The notes under the pieces are model-generated. The model worked only from the letters and a program-made list of their open reading frames with translations, was not told the DNA's origin and did not search any database. A stretch of 64,000 nt of DNA from Olivibacter jilunii (GTDB lineage: Bacteria; Bacteroidota; Bacteroidia; Sphingobacteriales; Sphingobacteriaceae), in assembly GCF_900607235.1 (NCBI RefSeq), contig NZ_LR027848.1, positions 186,001-250,000 on the forward strand, read 5' to 3'. Of the stretch, positions 26,823-35,967 are shown piece by piece. A program made the translations under genes and the position numbers. Each line of letters begins with the position of its first letter. The stretch's first letter is position 1.

Positions 26823-27557
26823 ATGTTTTTTACGAGCTTCGGCAAATATCTTTTACTGTTAAAATCAGTTTTTAAAAAACCTGAAAAAGCGAGTATTTAC
26901 TGGAAAGAGATTATGCATGAGATGAACAGTATCGGCGTAGGCTCTTTGGGCTTGATCGCCATTATTTCTACGTTCATAGGTGCGGTTATGACCATGCAGA
27001 TCGCTTTTCAATTAGTGTCTGATCTTATTCCAAACTCCATCATAGGCCAAATCAACCGCGACTCGAGTATATTGGAATTAAGTCCTACCATCTCTGCGCT
27101 CGTTTTGGCAGGAAAAGTAGGTTCGTCCATCTCTTCCCAAATCGGTTCTATGCGTGTTACCGAACAGATTGATGCCTTGGAAATCATGGGAATTAATGCT
27201 CCCGGCTACTTAATTTTACCAAAGATCTTAGCGGGCATTACCATGGTACCGGTTCTGGTTATCCTATCTATATTTTTGGCACTGAGTGGTGGCTTGATCG
27301 GTGGCGCCCTTTCCGGAGCTGTAACGCCAGCTGATTATATTATGGGTATTACAGGAGACTTCAACGGCTATACCGTGGCGGTAGCCTTGGTAAAGGCATT
27401 TGTATTCGGTTTTGTGATTACATCCGTAGCTGCTTATCATGGTTTCTATGTAAAAGGAGGCGCTTTGGAAGTTGGGCAAGCGAGTACAAAAAGTGTCGTC
27501 GTCAGCTGTATTATGATCTTGGCCACGGATTATGTAATTACAGCGTTAATGCTCTAA
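26823..27557 (+). CDS. mlaE: MlaE-family lipid ABC transporter permease
   Basis: The 244-aa inner-membrane permease shows the MlaE/YrbE signature ELSPTISALVLAGKVGSSISSQIGSMRVTEQIDALEIMGI. Such permeases move phospholipids between inner and outer membranes with an MlaF ATPase and an MCE-domain MlaD protein. The ATPase gene follows 77 bp downstream, but no MCE protein is present here; in Bacteroidota it can be encoded elsewhere. The promoter is at 26763-26793. Confidence 0.93.
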   Translation: MFFTSFGKYLLLLKSVFKKPEKASIYWKEIMHEMNSIGVGSLGLIAIISTFIGAVMTMQIAFQLVSDLIPNSIIGQINRDSSILELSPTISALVLAGKVGSSISSQIGSMRVTEQIDALEIMGINAPGYLILPKILAGITMVPVLVILSIFLALSGGLIGGALSGAVTPADYIMGITGDFNGYTVAVALVKAFVFGFVITSVAAYHGFYVKGGALEVGQASTKSVVVSCIMILATDYVITALML

Positions 27558-27634
27558 AAAGCGATTAGTTATTACCATTAGCCCTTAGCTAAACGAGCTA
27601 ATATATAAAAGCTAACGGCTAAAAACCAAAAACA

Positions 27635-28387
27635 ATGATTAACGTTCAGGACATATATAAATCCTTTGGTGACAATGATGTGCTTAGAGGCATATCTGCC
27701 AAATTTGAAGCCGGTAAAATCAGTTTAATCATCGGAGGCTCCGGCTCAGGAAAGAGCACCTTACTCAAGTGCATGGTTGGTTTGCATGAGCCAAACAAAG
27801 GAAAAGTGCTTTATCAGGACCAGGACTTTACCCGGATGAATTTTGAAGAGCGTATTCCAATCCGAAAGGAAATTGGCATGCTTTTTCAAAACTCAGCCCT
27901 ATTCGATTCGATGACAGTAGAGGAGAATATCACTTTTCCTTTACAGATGTTCAGTGACATGAGCAAAAAAGAGCGCATTGAACGCGCTAATTTCTGTTTA
28001 GAACGTGTAAATCTGGAAGGGCGGAATAAACTTTATCCTGCAGAACTTTCAGGCGGGATGAAAAAACGGGTTGGGATTGCCCGAGCCATTGCCATGACGC
28101 CCAAATACCTTTTTTGCGATGAGCCCAATTCCGGTCTGGATCCACGTACTTCCATTGTCATTGACGAACTAATCCAAGACATTACAGAAGAATACAACAC
28201 AACAACCGTTGTTGTTACACATGATATGAACTCGGTAATGGGCATCGGTCAATATATATTATTTCTATATCAAGGAGAAAAGAAATGGGAAGGATCGAAC
28301 AAAGAAATTGCCCATACCGACGTTGAGGAGCTAAACGATTTTGTTTTCGCCAGTCCATTCATGAAAATAGCCAAGGAGAAGTTTTAG
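27635..28387 (+). CDS. mlaF: MlaF-family ABC transporter ATPase
   Basis: The 250-aa ATPase has Walker A GGSGSGKST (34-42), the signature LSGGM (138-142) and Walker B YLFCDEP (158-164), then the H-loop VVVTHDMNS. It energises lipid transport with the MlaE permease upstream. The two are likely co-transcribed despite the repeat-containing gap between them. Confidence 0.93.
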   Translation: MINVQDIYKSFGDNDVLRGISAKFEAGKISLIIGGSGSGKSTLLKCMVGLHEPNKGKVLYQDQDFTRMNFEERIPIRKEIGMLFQNSALFDSMTVEENITFPLQMFSDMSKKERIERANFCLERVNLEGRNKLYPAELSGGMKKRVGIARAIAMTPKYLFCDEPNSGLDPRTSIVIDELIQDITEEYNTTTVVVTHDMNSVMGIGQYILFLYQGEKKWEGSNKEIAHTDVEELNDFVFASPFMKIAKEKF

Positions 28388-28500
28388 TAAAGCTGTAGGC
28401 TATATGCATTAGGCCTTAGGAGCGTAAGATTCTAGGCTTATTGCTTTGTAGCTTGGAACTTATCGCTTCCACCTAGCCTATAGCATAAAGCTTAATACCT
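28388..28500. repeat. Degenerate AGGCTATAGC inverted-repeat block
   Basis: AGCTGTAGGCTATATGC near the left end is mirrored imperfectly by TAGCCTATAGCATAAAGC at the right end, so the block can fold back on itself. It sits between mlaF and the methyltransferase gene. Confidence 0.55.
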
Positions 28501-28522
28501 CTTATAACCAATAACAAATCAT

Positions 28523-28530
28523 TATCTTTG
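28523..28530 (+). promoter_or_regulatory. -7 element of the methyltransferase gene
   Basis: TATCTTTG lies 16 bp before the TTG start, giving a very short leader. No clear -33 element. Confidence 0.5.
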
Positions 28531-28546
28531 CCAAAAAATTAACGCT

Positions 28547-29440
28547 TTGACACAGACATCCAGCATACAGCTTTTGACTCCTCAATATTGGAAAGACTAT
28601 GAATTGATTGATTCCGGAAATTTTGAAAAATTGGAACGCTTCGGTCAGCTTGTACTGATTCGTCCGGAACCGCAAGCAGTTTGGCCAAAAGCGCTGAATG
28701 AAGGAGAATGGAACAAACTTCACCATATCCGTTTCAAAGGCCGTTCGGCTACTACCGGAGACTGGCTCAAGAAGGATGCTAAAATAGCTGATAGATGGCA
28801 TATCACCTATAAAAATCCTGACGTAGAAATTAAGTTCCGGCTGGGACTTACCTCCTTTAAACACGTAGGCATATTCCCCGAGCAAGCGGTTAATTGGGAC
28901 TATATCTCATCGACTGTCAAATCCTTTAAAACGCCAAAGCCAAAAGTTTTAAACCTCTTTGCTTACACCGGCGGAGCTTCGTTGATCGCTCGGGCCGCAG
29001 GCGCCGATACGACTCATGTTGACTCCATTAAACAAGTGGTTACCTGGGCAAATGAAAACCAGGAACTCTCGGGTTTAGCAGATATACGCTGGGTTGTAGA
29101 AGACGCTTTAAAATTTGTTAAGCGCGAACTAAAAAGAGGGAATAAATATAATGGTATTATCCTTGATCCACCAGCTTACGGCCACGGCCCCAAAGGGGAG
29201 AAATGGAAATTAGAAGACCACATTACCGAAATGATGTTGGATGTGGTTAAGTTATTAGACCCCAAGGAACATTTTTTAATCCTCAACACATATTCCCTAG
29301 GTTTTTCCTCTGTAATCGTGGAAAATCTTATCAAAAGCGCTTTCCCTTCGGTCAAAAATTTAGAGACGGGCGAATTATTCCTTCAAGCCACTGCTGGAAG
29401 TAAATTACCTTTAGGCGTATTTGGAAAATTCAGAAGCTAA
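28547..29440 (+). CDS. Class I SAM-dependent rRNA methyltransferase (RlmI-like)
   Basis: The 297-aa protein starts at a TTG. The region around it has a -7 element just upstream and no better ATG, which supports this start. It resembles the catalytic part of RlmI/RlmK-type methyltransferases, without a PUA domain: SAM motif VLNLFAYTGGAS (residues about 136-147), DSIKQVVTWANENQEL, and the catalytic-loop region IILDPPAYGHGPKGEKW. Probable target is a base in 23S rRNA, but this is by family only. Confidence 0.85.
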   Translation: MTQTSSIQLLTPQYWKDYELIDSGNFEKLERFGQLVLIRPEPQAVWPKALNEGEWNKLHHIRFKGRSATTGDWLKKDAKIADRWHITYKNPDVEIKFRLGLTSFKHVGIFPEQAVNWDYISSTVKSFKTPKPKVLNLFAYTGGASLIARAAGADTTHVDSIKQVVTWANENQELSGLADIRWVVEDALKFVKRELKRGNKYNGIILDPPAYGHGPKGEKWKLEDHITEMMLDVVKLLDPKEHFLILNTYSLGFSSVIVENLIKSAFPSVKNLETGELFLQATAGSKLPLGVFGKFRS

Positions 29441-29552
29441 CGTGAAATAGCACCACCTACAGTTGCTTACAATTAATACTTAAGTCGCGGCCCTTTTTCA
29501 GTCCGGATAATATCCCTTTTATTATTGTCGTTACTTTTATTTTGGAAATCAG

Positions 29553-29610
29553 TAGGATTTTATTCGGACCTTGTTCGGAGCTTATTCGGATAAAAGCAAA
29601 TAAAATCCTA
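29553..29610. repeat. 11-bp tandem repeats in the loop of a 12-bp inverted repeat
   Basis: TTCGGA occurs at 29563, 29574 and 29585, exactly 11 bp apart, as three units TTATTCGGACC, TTGTTCGGAGC and TTATTCGGATA. They lie between perfect 12-bp arms TAGGATTTTATT (29553-29564) and AATAAAATCCTA (29599-29610). The structure is about 110 bp upstream of the DUF6266 gene. Confidence 0.8.
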
Positions 29611-29661
29611 ATTTTTTCCGAATTTTAATAAAATAGTTACTAGTTTAGTAGTATAAATCGT

Positions 29662-29686
29662 ATATCAACATCTCTAAAGTTGATAT
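29662..29686 (+). promoter_or_regulatory. 8-bp inverted repeat before the DUF6266 gene
   Basis: ATATCAAC (29662-29669) and GTTGATAT (29679-29686) form a perfect palindrome with a 9-bp spacer, 31 bp before the ATG. It could be a leader hairpin or an operator. Confidence 0.5.
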
Positions 29687-29717
29687 TGTATCTAGGAACC
29701 TTTAATGATAATCCGTC

Positions 29718-30365
29718 ATGGGAAGAGTAACTAATGGAGCTAACGGCCCAATTTCAGGAAAAGTAGGAAGCGTTGTATTCTGCAAGTGGAAAGGAATCGA
29801 CTATGTTCGTGGATTACCGCGTATCAACAAAAACCGAAAACCTACCAAATCACAAGCCAAGCAGCGCAGCAAGTTTAGCTTTATGCAAGAAAAGTTGAAA
29901 CCCATAGTTCCTCTTGTTCGTTTAGGTTTTATGAACTACGCGACTAATAGAACCGGTCACAATTCAGCCATGTCGTATAACTTGAAGGAAGCTGTTTTAG
30001 AAACAACCGATGGTTATAAATTGGACTACGAAAAGTTCTGTTTTAGCAAAGGAATCCTTCCTCCACCCGAAGGTGTTCAGGTCGAGCAGAAGAATAAGAA
30101 GCTTTATATTAGTTGGAAAAATACATCCATAGACTCTAAACTGAACCGGAACCGAACCATGCTGCTCTTATATCCGGAAGACAGGTTAACTTTCGCAGAA
30201 GCAAAACAATTCGGGAATTGTAGGTTTGAACTGCATGACGAGATCGCACTACCTGCAGGACTTAAAATTGGCACGAAGCTTCACCTTTATTTGTCATTTT
30301 TTGCTACGGATGGTAGCAACAATAGTTCAGATAGCGTATACGCGGGCGTTATAGAAATTCAATAA
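29718..30365 (+). CDS. DUF6266 family protein
   Basis: The 215-aa protein belongs to a Bacteroidota-restricted family of unknown function. The start MGRVTNGANGPISGKVGSVVF and the segment GIDYVRGLPRINKNRKPTKSQAKQRSKF are family hallmarks; the start is positively charged and without a signal peptide. The C-terminal half is a beta-rich, fibronectin-like segment (VEQKNKKLYISWKNTS). Members often occur in several copies per genome. Here it stands alone behind the repeat hairpin at 29553-29610. Confidence 0.85.
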   Translation: MGRVTNGANGPISGKVGSVVFCKWKGIDYVRGLPRINKNRKPTKSQAKQRSKFSFMQEKLKPIVPLVRLGFMNYATNRTGHNSAMSYNLKEAVLETTDGYKLDYEKFCFSKGILPPPEGVQVEQKNKKLYISWKNTSIDSKLNRNRTMLLLYPEDRLTFAEAKQFGNCRFELHDEIALPAGLKIGTKLHLYLSFFATDGSNNSSDSVYAGVIEIQ

Positions 30366-30484
30366 TTTTCCTACCTTTACTTTAAGCAGGTTCTTATTCC
30401 CTGTCGAATAACATTATTTGACACGACGGTCCTCTTTTGTTGCTAAAACGGTAACAAGACACTCCTTTGTACGTCTTAATAATC

Positions 30485-30619
30485 ATGGAACACAACGAAA
30501 TCCCAAAAAAGAATAAATTCATTGTCTGGCTTAAACGGCTTGGTTTCTGGGGTTTTCTTTTCTTTTTACTGAAAGGAATTTTGTGGCTGATATTGGGCTA
30601 CTGGGTGTTTAAGCAATAG
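30485..30619 (+). CDS. 44-aa single-pass membrane peptide
   Basis: An ATG at 30485 opens a 44-codon frame: a charged N-terminus (MEHNEIPKKNKFIVWLKRLG) followed by one hydrophobic helix (FWGFLFFLLKGILWLILGYW) and a short tail. The positive-inside pattern suggests the N-terminus stays in the cytoplasm. I do not know the family. It lies between DUF6266 and the ECF sigma gene on the same strand. Confidence 0.6.
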   Translation: MEHNEIPKKNKFIVWLKRLGFWGFLFFLLKGILWLILGYWVFKQ

Positions 30620-30680
30620 TAAAGCCAGCTATTTTTTAATTTTTAGTTTTTTATGCTTACTATTGCTATGAACAAACCTA

Positions 30681-31271
30681 ATGCATATCATGATTCATTC
30701 ACACGAAGAGGAAAAAAGTCTAATTCTTCTTATCAAGGATGGGAATGAAGTTGCCTTTCGCCAAATTTATGATCGCTATCGAACAAAAATTGTCAGTTTT
30801 GCCTATCGGTTTCTAAAAAATGAAGAAGATGCAGAAGAAGTCATGCAAGAAACCTTCATTCGCTTTTGGCAAGCAAGGGATAGATTGGATCATAGCTTTA
30901 CCGCAGCACCACTTTTATTTACTATTTCCCGTCGACTTGTATTAAATGAATTGCGAAAAATTGCCCAATCGGAGAAGGCTATTGCGGAGTTATTGGAAAA
31001 ATCCGACAGACTAGATCATCTTTCGCAGGATATCATGGCTGCAAAAGAAATCGATGAAAAATCTAAAGAAGCGCTGAATCAACTTTCACCACAACAGAAA
31101 ACAATTTTCTGCCTCAGTAGGTATGAAGGACTAAGCCATGATCAAATTGCCGAACGATTACAAATCTCTCCTCATACGGTTAACAATCATTTGGTAGAAG
31201 GCCTGAAAAAAATCCGAAAACATTTGTTACGATACGGCTTAATCCATTTTTTTCTCCTTTTCTATTTTTGA
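30681..31271 (+). CDS. ECF sigma factor, FecI-like, for the SusCD locus
   Basis: The 196-aa protein has a sigma region 2 (YDRYRTKIVSFAYRFLKNEEDAEEVMQETFIRFW) and region 4 (LSPQQKTIFCLSRYEGLSHDQIAERLQISPHTVNNHL). An ATG at 30690 is an equally possible start. It is followed by a FecR anti-sigma gene and an STN-domain SusC, the standard trans-envelope signalling trio: substrate binding at the outer membrane frees this factor to transcribe the locus. Confidence 0.95.
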   Translation: MHIMIHSHEEEKSLILLIKDGNEVAFRQIYDRYRTKIVSFAYRFLKNEEDAEEVMQETFIRFWQARDRLDHSFTAAPLLFTISRRLVLNELRKIAQSEKAIAELLEKSDRLDHLSQDIMAAKEIDEKSKEALNQLSPQQKTIFCLSRYEGLSHDQIAERLQISPHTVNNHLVEGLKKIRKHLLRYGLIHFFLLFYF

Positions 31272-31363
31272 TTTAAAAAATTTTCCCGGTAGCCTAGTTA
31301 TCCTTTAGCTTTCCTGTGTATTGACTTATAAAGAGCTTTGACGAAGCTTCAAAAAGGTCACAT

Positions 31364-32359
31364 ATGGATCAAACACGCCTACGCGAACTATTGGAAAAAC
31401 TAGCGAGTGATCGCATTACGGCAGAGGAGCTGCATAGGTTAATGCAGGCTGTTCAGGACGACACCTATACAGAGGAGCTTGATCAGGCATTAAGGCGGTT
31501 TCAGGATTTACCGATCATCCCCCACTTGGATGACCAAGAACAATCCCTCAAAAGTTATCAGCAGATTACTTCCGATAAGCGATTTTTACAAGCTCGCAAA
31601 CAAAAACGCCTCTATCTGACTTGGGTTGCGGCTTCACTGGCCTTGATATTAGTCGGTGCGCTTTTATATCAAAGGCTGTCTTCTCCACGGGAACATTTAC
31701 GGAATGCATTTACCACTACCTGGACGGCCCCATTGGGCGAGCAACGACAAATTGAGTTGCCTGACGGTACCTCCGTTTGGCTAAATGCAGGTAGCCGATT
31801 AGATATTCCGCGCAACTATAACGATAACGATAGGCGCGTGGTTTTAGCCGGAGAAGCTTATTTTGATGTTCAATCCAACAAACAAAAGCCATTCACTGTG
31901 GAAACAGGTTCTCTTATCACTAAAGTATTGGGAACCGCATTCAACATTAACAGCTTCGATGCATCGCATATCGCTGTAACAGTCCGGCAAGGGAAAATAG
32001 CCGTTCAGCATCAGGCTGAAACTGTATCCTTGTTAACCGCAAATCAACAGTTGATTTATAATGTCCATACCAATCACAAGCAAGTACATGATGTAAATGC
32101 CACTGCTATGATTGCTTGGATTCATCAGCGATTGCGCTTCGATAACATAAGCATGGCAGATGCAGGAAAGGCCTTGGAAAGATGGAGTAACAAGACCTTC
32201 ATTTATCGTAATGACGCCATCCGCGGTTGTCATTTTACCGTGTCCTTCCATGAAGGAGAGAATTTGCGGGAAATGTTAAATGTCATTAGTGCACTGAACA
32301 ACTTTAAATATGAAATAAAAAATGACACCGTGTACCTCGATGGTAATGGCTGTGAATAG
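31364..32359 (+). CDS. FecR-family anti-sigma factor
   Basis: The 331-aa inner-membrane protein has a cytoplasmic N-terminus of about 82 residues that would hold the sigma factor. One transmembrane helix follows (VAASLALILVGALLY), then a periplasmic FecR domain (about 110-205: LPDGTSVWLNAGSRLDIP, VVLAGEAYFDVQ, GTAFNINSF) and a C-terminal DUF4974-type domain (RLRFDNISMADAGKALERW). The latter would receive the signal from the STN domain of the SusC encoded next. Confidence 0.94.
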   Translation: MDQTRLRELLEKLASDRITAEELHRLMQAVQDDTYTEELDQALRRFQDLPIIPHLDDQEQSLKSYQQITSDKRFLQARKQKRLYLTWVAASLALILVGALLYQRLSSPREHLRNAFTTTWTAPLGEQRQIELPDGTSVWLNAGSRLDIPRNYNDNDRRVVLAGEAYFDVQSNKQKPFTVETGSLITKVLGTAFNINSFDASHIAVTVRQGKIAVQHQAETVSLLTANQQLIYNVHTNHKQVHDVNATAMIAWIHQRLRFDNISMADAGKALERWSNKTFIYRNDAIRGCHFTVSFHEGENLREMLNVISALNNFKYEIKNDTVYLDGNGCE

Positions 32360-32420
32360 CGTTCCGCTTAAACCCTAAAAAAAAATGATGAACAGACGAA
32401 CATATCCTCCCTAAAAAGGC

Positions 32421-32483
32421 AGTCACATTGGCGGCAACCAATGTGACTACACATGCAAATAAGGGATTCTTGCGGCAATCCCT
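32421..32483 (+). promoter_or_regulatory. Two hairpins in the susC leader
   Basis: The first hairpin has perfect 11-bp arms (32421-32431 with 32438-32448) around CGGCAA. The second has 7-bp arms AGGGATT (32462-32468) and AATCCCT (32477-32483). Both present GCGGCAA at or next to the loop. Neither is followed by a T-run, so they are not ordinary terminators. Confidence 0.6.
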
Positions 32484-32532
32484 CAGTATTAAACCCAATC
32501 TTAACTAGAGATAAGCTTAATTATGCAAAATT

Positions 32533-35500
32533 ATGAATTTTAAACCAACCTATCTCATTTTTATTATGAGAACAGCCAGTCTTATAGCCTTTTTGATACT
32601 TTTTTCTTTTGGCCTGTTGCTAGCTGAAAAAACCAAAGGCCAATCCATTTATAAGGACTACATTTCCTTTTCTCATCAAGGCTCGCTGGAAAGCGCCCTT
32701 TTAAAGATCGAGTCGCTCAGCAACTATCGTTTCGCCTATAAAGCCAAAGAGGTAAAAAACTACCAAACGATATCGATATCACCCGCCAAACGTTCAGTTG
32801 CCAATGTTCTGGATAGGTTATTAAAAGGCACCTCTTTATCATATCAATTGCAAGGCGATTATATCCTGCTGAAAGAGAAGAAGGAAGGTCTGCCAAAGTC
32901 CATTAGTGATCAGCAGGATTTTCCTGTTAGCGGAAAAGTGCTTGATGAGGCAAAACAGCCCTTAATTGGCGTATCCATTAAAGTAAAAGGCACCAATGTA
33001 GCCAGTCGTACCGACGATCAAGGCCACTTTATGGTCAACGCCACTCCTCAATCCATTCTGTCTATTAGCTACTTAGGCTACGAATCCCAAGAAGTGGCAG
33101 TTGGAAATGGGCAAGACTTACAGATTGTACTTAAATCAATAGAGGCCGCTTTGGACGAAGTGGTGGTAGTTGGCTATGGAACACAACGTAAACGCGATTT
33201 AACCGGTGCCGTTGGGCAAGTGAGCGGCACGGACCTCCGTAATATGCCAATTCGAAATGCGACAGAGGCCCTACAAGGTCAAACGGCAGGTGTACAAATC
33301 ACTTCTACCGGCGGAAGCCCCGGCACACCTCCTGCTGTTCGAATTCGTGGAATAGGTACGGTAAACGATAACAATCCACTCTATGTGGTAGATGGACTTC
33401 CTCAGAATGACATCGGTTGGTTAAATCCCAATGATATTGTGTCCATTGAAGTCTTAAAAGATGCGTCGGCTACCGCCATATACGGTTCAAGGGCAGCCAA
33501 TGGGGTCGTTATGGTTACCACGGCGAAGGGGAACGCTGATGGTGACAAGCTAAACAGCCAAATATCACTGGATAGTTATATCGGCATCCAAAATCCGATA
33601 AAAACTTATGAGATGATGAACGCTTCGGAGTTTATGGACTACAAGAATCTAGCAAATATCAATGCAGGTTTAGATCCCTATTTTTCGGAACAAAACAAGG
33701 CAGAGGTGTTACAATTTCTGCGTGCCAACACAGGAAGTGAAGCGGGTACCAATTGGTGGCAAGCGATCAATAATAAGAATGCCTTAGTGCAAAATCATGA
33801 TATCGCCATTTCCGGTGGTGTTAAAGATTTAGCCTATCGGACCAGCTTGAGTTATATGGATCAAGAAGGGATTATCAATGGATCGGACTATGATCGATTA
33901 TCTTGGCGGACTAATTTCAACCATAATTTACGCAGCTGGCTAAAACTATCGGGGAATATTGGACTCATTAATGAAGGTAGAGGCAATGTGCTTGAAAACA
34001 GCCCAGGTTTCAATACCGCTTTTATCGCTTTCGTAGCCGATCCGATCTCACCCGTGTATCGGACTAATTTAGTAGACGTTCCCGACTTTTTACGATCGGG
34101 ATTGTTCCTTGATCGCATTGATCAAAACAATCCATGGTCGTTTTACAGTCCCATTTTAATGACTAACAAGGAGAATCCGGTAGCCCAGACCGAGATCTAC
34201 AAAAACAATCGATGGAAGGGAACGGCTATTAAGGGAGGTGGATCAATTGACATACAGCCCTTAAGCTGGTTAAAACTGAGAAGTAACTTTGGCGTGGATT
34301 TAGCCAGAGGGACCTCGGATTATTTTTCACCGAAATATTATTTAGATGGCGATCAATTCAATGTGGACGCCACGGTAAGTAAATCCAATTCAAAGACGGA
34401 TTACTATGTGTGGGAGAACACAGCCACATTTGATAAAGAATTCGCCGATCACCACGTAACGTTCTTGGTGGGTACCTCGGCAGAACAATGGAAAAGCGAA
34501 TCCTCCAGCGCCTCGAAACAAGGGTTAGTATCCAATGATCCCAGTCAGTGGATCATTGATGCCGGCACCATTAATCCGCAGGCATCCGGTACCAAATGGG
34601 AGATGGCACTTAATTCTTACTTCAGTCGGCTTTTCTACGCTTATAAGGACCGCTATATGCTTACGGCAAATTTCCGCTACGATGGTTCCTCCAACTTTGG
34701 CGAGGATAAAAAATGGGGAGCTTTTCCTTCACTTTCCGCTGGATGGAATTTTGCTGAAGAAGACTTTATTAAGCAATGGTCGTGGCTCAATTTAGGGAAG
34801 CTTCGGGTAAGTTGGGGAAAGATAGGTAACCAAAACATCAGTCGAGGTGCTTATCTAACCACCTTTTCGGGCAATATGGGCTATTATCTATTCGGTCCAC
34901 GCAATCCACAGTTAATCGGTGGCAGTAATTACATCGGAAATGCGGGGATAAAATGGGAGCAGACTGAGCAGCTGGATATTGGCTTAGATTTAGCCTTCTT
35001 GAACAACAAGCTGAACCTAACAATAGATGCCTATCGCAAAACCACGGATGGGATGTTACTGAATGTTCCTTTGCCGGCTTACCTCGGCTTTCCGAATAGT
35101 CCCTGGTCCAACGCCGGTGGCGTCCGTAATAGCGGATTGGAATTCGATCTTTCGTACCGTAATAAAATCGGAGATTTTGGTTATTCCATTGCTGCCAATG
35201 CATCAACCTTTAAAAACAAGGTCTTGAGTTTAGGTGGGGGTGAGCCTATTACCGGTGGTGGTTGGATCAGCTACACAACTACCCTGACCGAAGAAGGCAT
35301 GCCGATCGGTTATTTCTACGGCTTCAGGACAAATGGCATTTTCCAATCGCAACAAGAAGCCGATGATTATATTCAAGAAGGCGCCCGTCCAGGAGATTTG
35401 CGTTTTGTAGATGTCAACGGTGACGGGACCATCAACAATGCCGATCGCACGAATTTGGGTGATCCCTTTCCTGATCTGACCTACGGACTCCGTTTAGGAG

Positions 35501-35964
35501 CAGATTATAAGCACTTCGACTTTCAGCTGTTAATGCAAGGTACCTTAGGCAATAAAATCATGAACATTGCTAAGATCGACATGAAGTCGGGAGTAGGCTG
35601 GTACAATGCGCCGAAAGAGTTGTTAACCGAGGCCTGGTCACCAAGTAATCCAAGTCACACGCAGTTCGCGATCAACGCTTCCAATCAGAACAATTTGCAA
35701 ATATCCGATTGGTTAGTGGAAAATGGGTCATACCTACGGATAAAGAGTGTGCAATTAGGGTATACGCTGCCGGATGCTTGGCTAGCAAAGGCCAAAATTC
35801 AACGTATTCGCGTGTGGACAGGAGCGTACAACCTCCTCACCTTCACTTCCTATTCAGGTCTCGACCCTGAGATTGGCAGCGGTTCCCCCTTAAGTATGGG
35901 AGTAGATCAAGGTTATTACCCACAGGCAAGATCATTTATGTTTGGTATCAATGCAAACTTTTAG
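32533..35964 (+). CDS. SusC/RagA TonB-dependent transporter with STN domain
   Basis: The 1143-aa outer-membrane transporter has a signal peptide (LIAFLILFSFGLLLA; the Met at 32566 is an alternative start). An STN signalling domain (about 40-115) is followed by a carboxypeptidase-like barrel extension (VSGKVLDEAKQPLIGVSIKVKG), the TonB-box-like EVVVVGYGTQ, a plug (LQGQTAGVQITSTGGSPG, VRIRGIGTVNDNNPLYVVDG) and a 22-strand barrel. It imports an unknown, probably glycosidic, ligand with the SusD encoded 3 bp downstream. The STN domain ties it to the FecR/ECF pair. Confidence 0.96.
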   Translation: MNFKPTYLIFIMRTASLIAFLILFSFGLLLAEKTKGQSIYKDYISFSHQGSLESALLKIESLSNYRFAYKAKEVKNYQTISISPAKRSVANVLDRLLKGTSLSYQLQGDYILLKEKKEGLPKSISDQQDFPVSGKVLDEAKQPLIGVSIKVKGTNVASRTDDQGHFMVNATPQSILSISYLGYESQEVAVGNGQDLQIVLKSIEAALDEVVVVGYGTQRKRDLTGAVGQVSGTDLRNMPIRNATEALQGQTAGVQITSTGGSPGTPPAVRIRGIGTVNDNNPLYVVDGLPQNDIGWLNPNDIVSIEVLKDASATAIYGSRAANGVVMVTTAKGNADGDKLNSQISLDSYIGIQNPIKTYEMMNASEFMDYKNLANINAGLDPYFSEQNKAEVLQFLRANTGSEAGTNWWQAINNKNALVQNHDIAISGGVKDLAYRTSLSYMDQEGIINGSDYDRLSWRTNFNHNLRSWLKLSGNIGLINEGRGNVLENSPGFNTAFIAFVADPISPVYRTNLVDVPDFLRSGLFLDRIDQNNPWSFYSPILMTNKENPVAQTEIYKNNRWKGTAIKGGGSIDIQPLSWLKLRSNFGVDLARGTSDYFSPKYYLDGDQFNVDATVSKSNSKTDYYVWENTATFDKEFADHHVTFLVGTSAEQWKSESSSASKQGLVSNDPSQWIIDAGTINPQASGTKWEMALNSYFSRLFYAYKDRYMLTANFRYDGSSNFGEDKKWGAFPSLSAGWNFAEEDFIKQWSWLNLGKLRVSWGKIGNQNISRGAYLTTFSGNMGYYLFGPRNPQLIGGSNYIGNAGIKWEQTEQLDIGLDLAFLNNKLNLTIDAYRKTTDGMLLNVPLPAYLGFPNSPWSNAGGVRNSGLEFDLSYRNKIGDFGYSIAANASTFKNKVLSLGGGEPITGGGWISYTTTLTEEGMPIGYFYGFRTNGIFQSQQEADDYIQEGARPGDLRFVDVNGDGTINNADRTNLGDPFPDLTYGLRLGADYKHFDFQLLMQGTLGNKIMNIAKIDMKSGVGWYNAPKELLTEAWSPSNPSHTQFAINASNQNNLQISDWLVENGSYLRIKSVQLGYTLPDAWLAKAKIQRIRVWTGAYNLLTFTSYSGLDPEIGSGSPLSMGVDQGYYPQARSFMFGINANF

Positions 35965-35967
35965 ACA

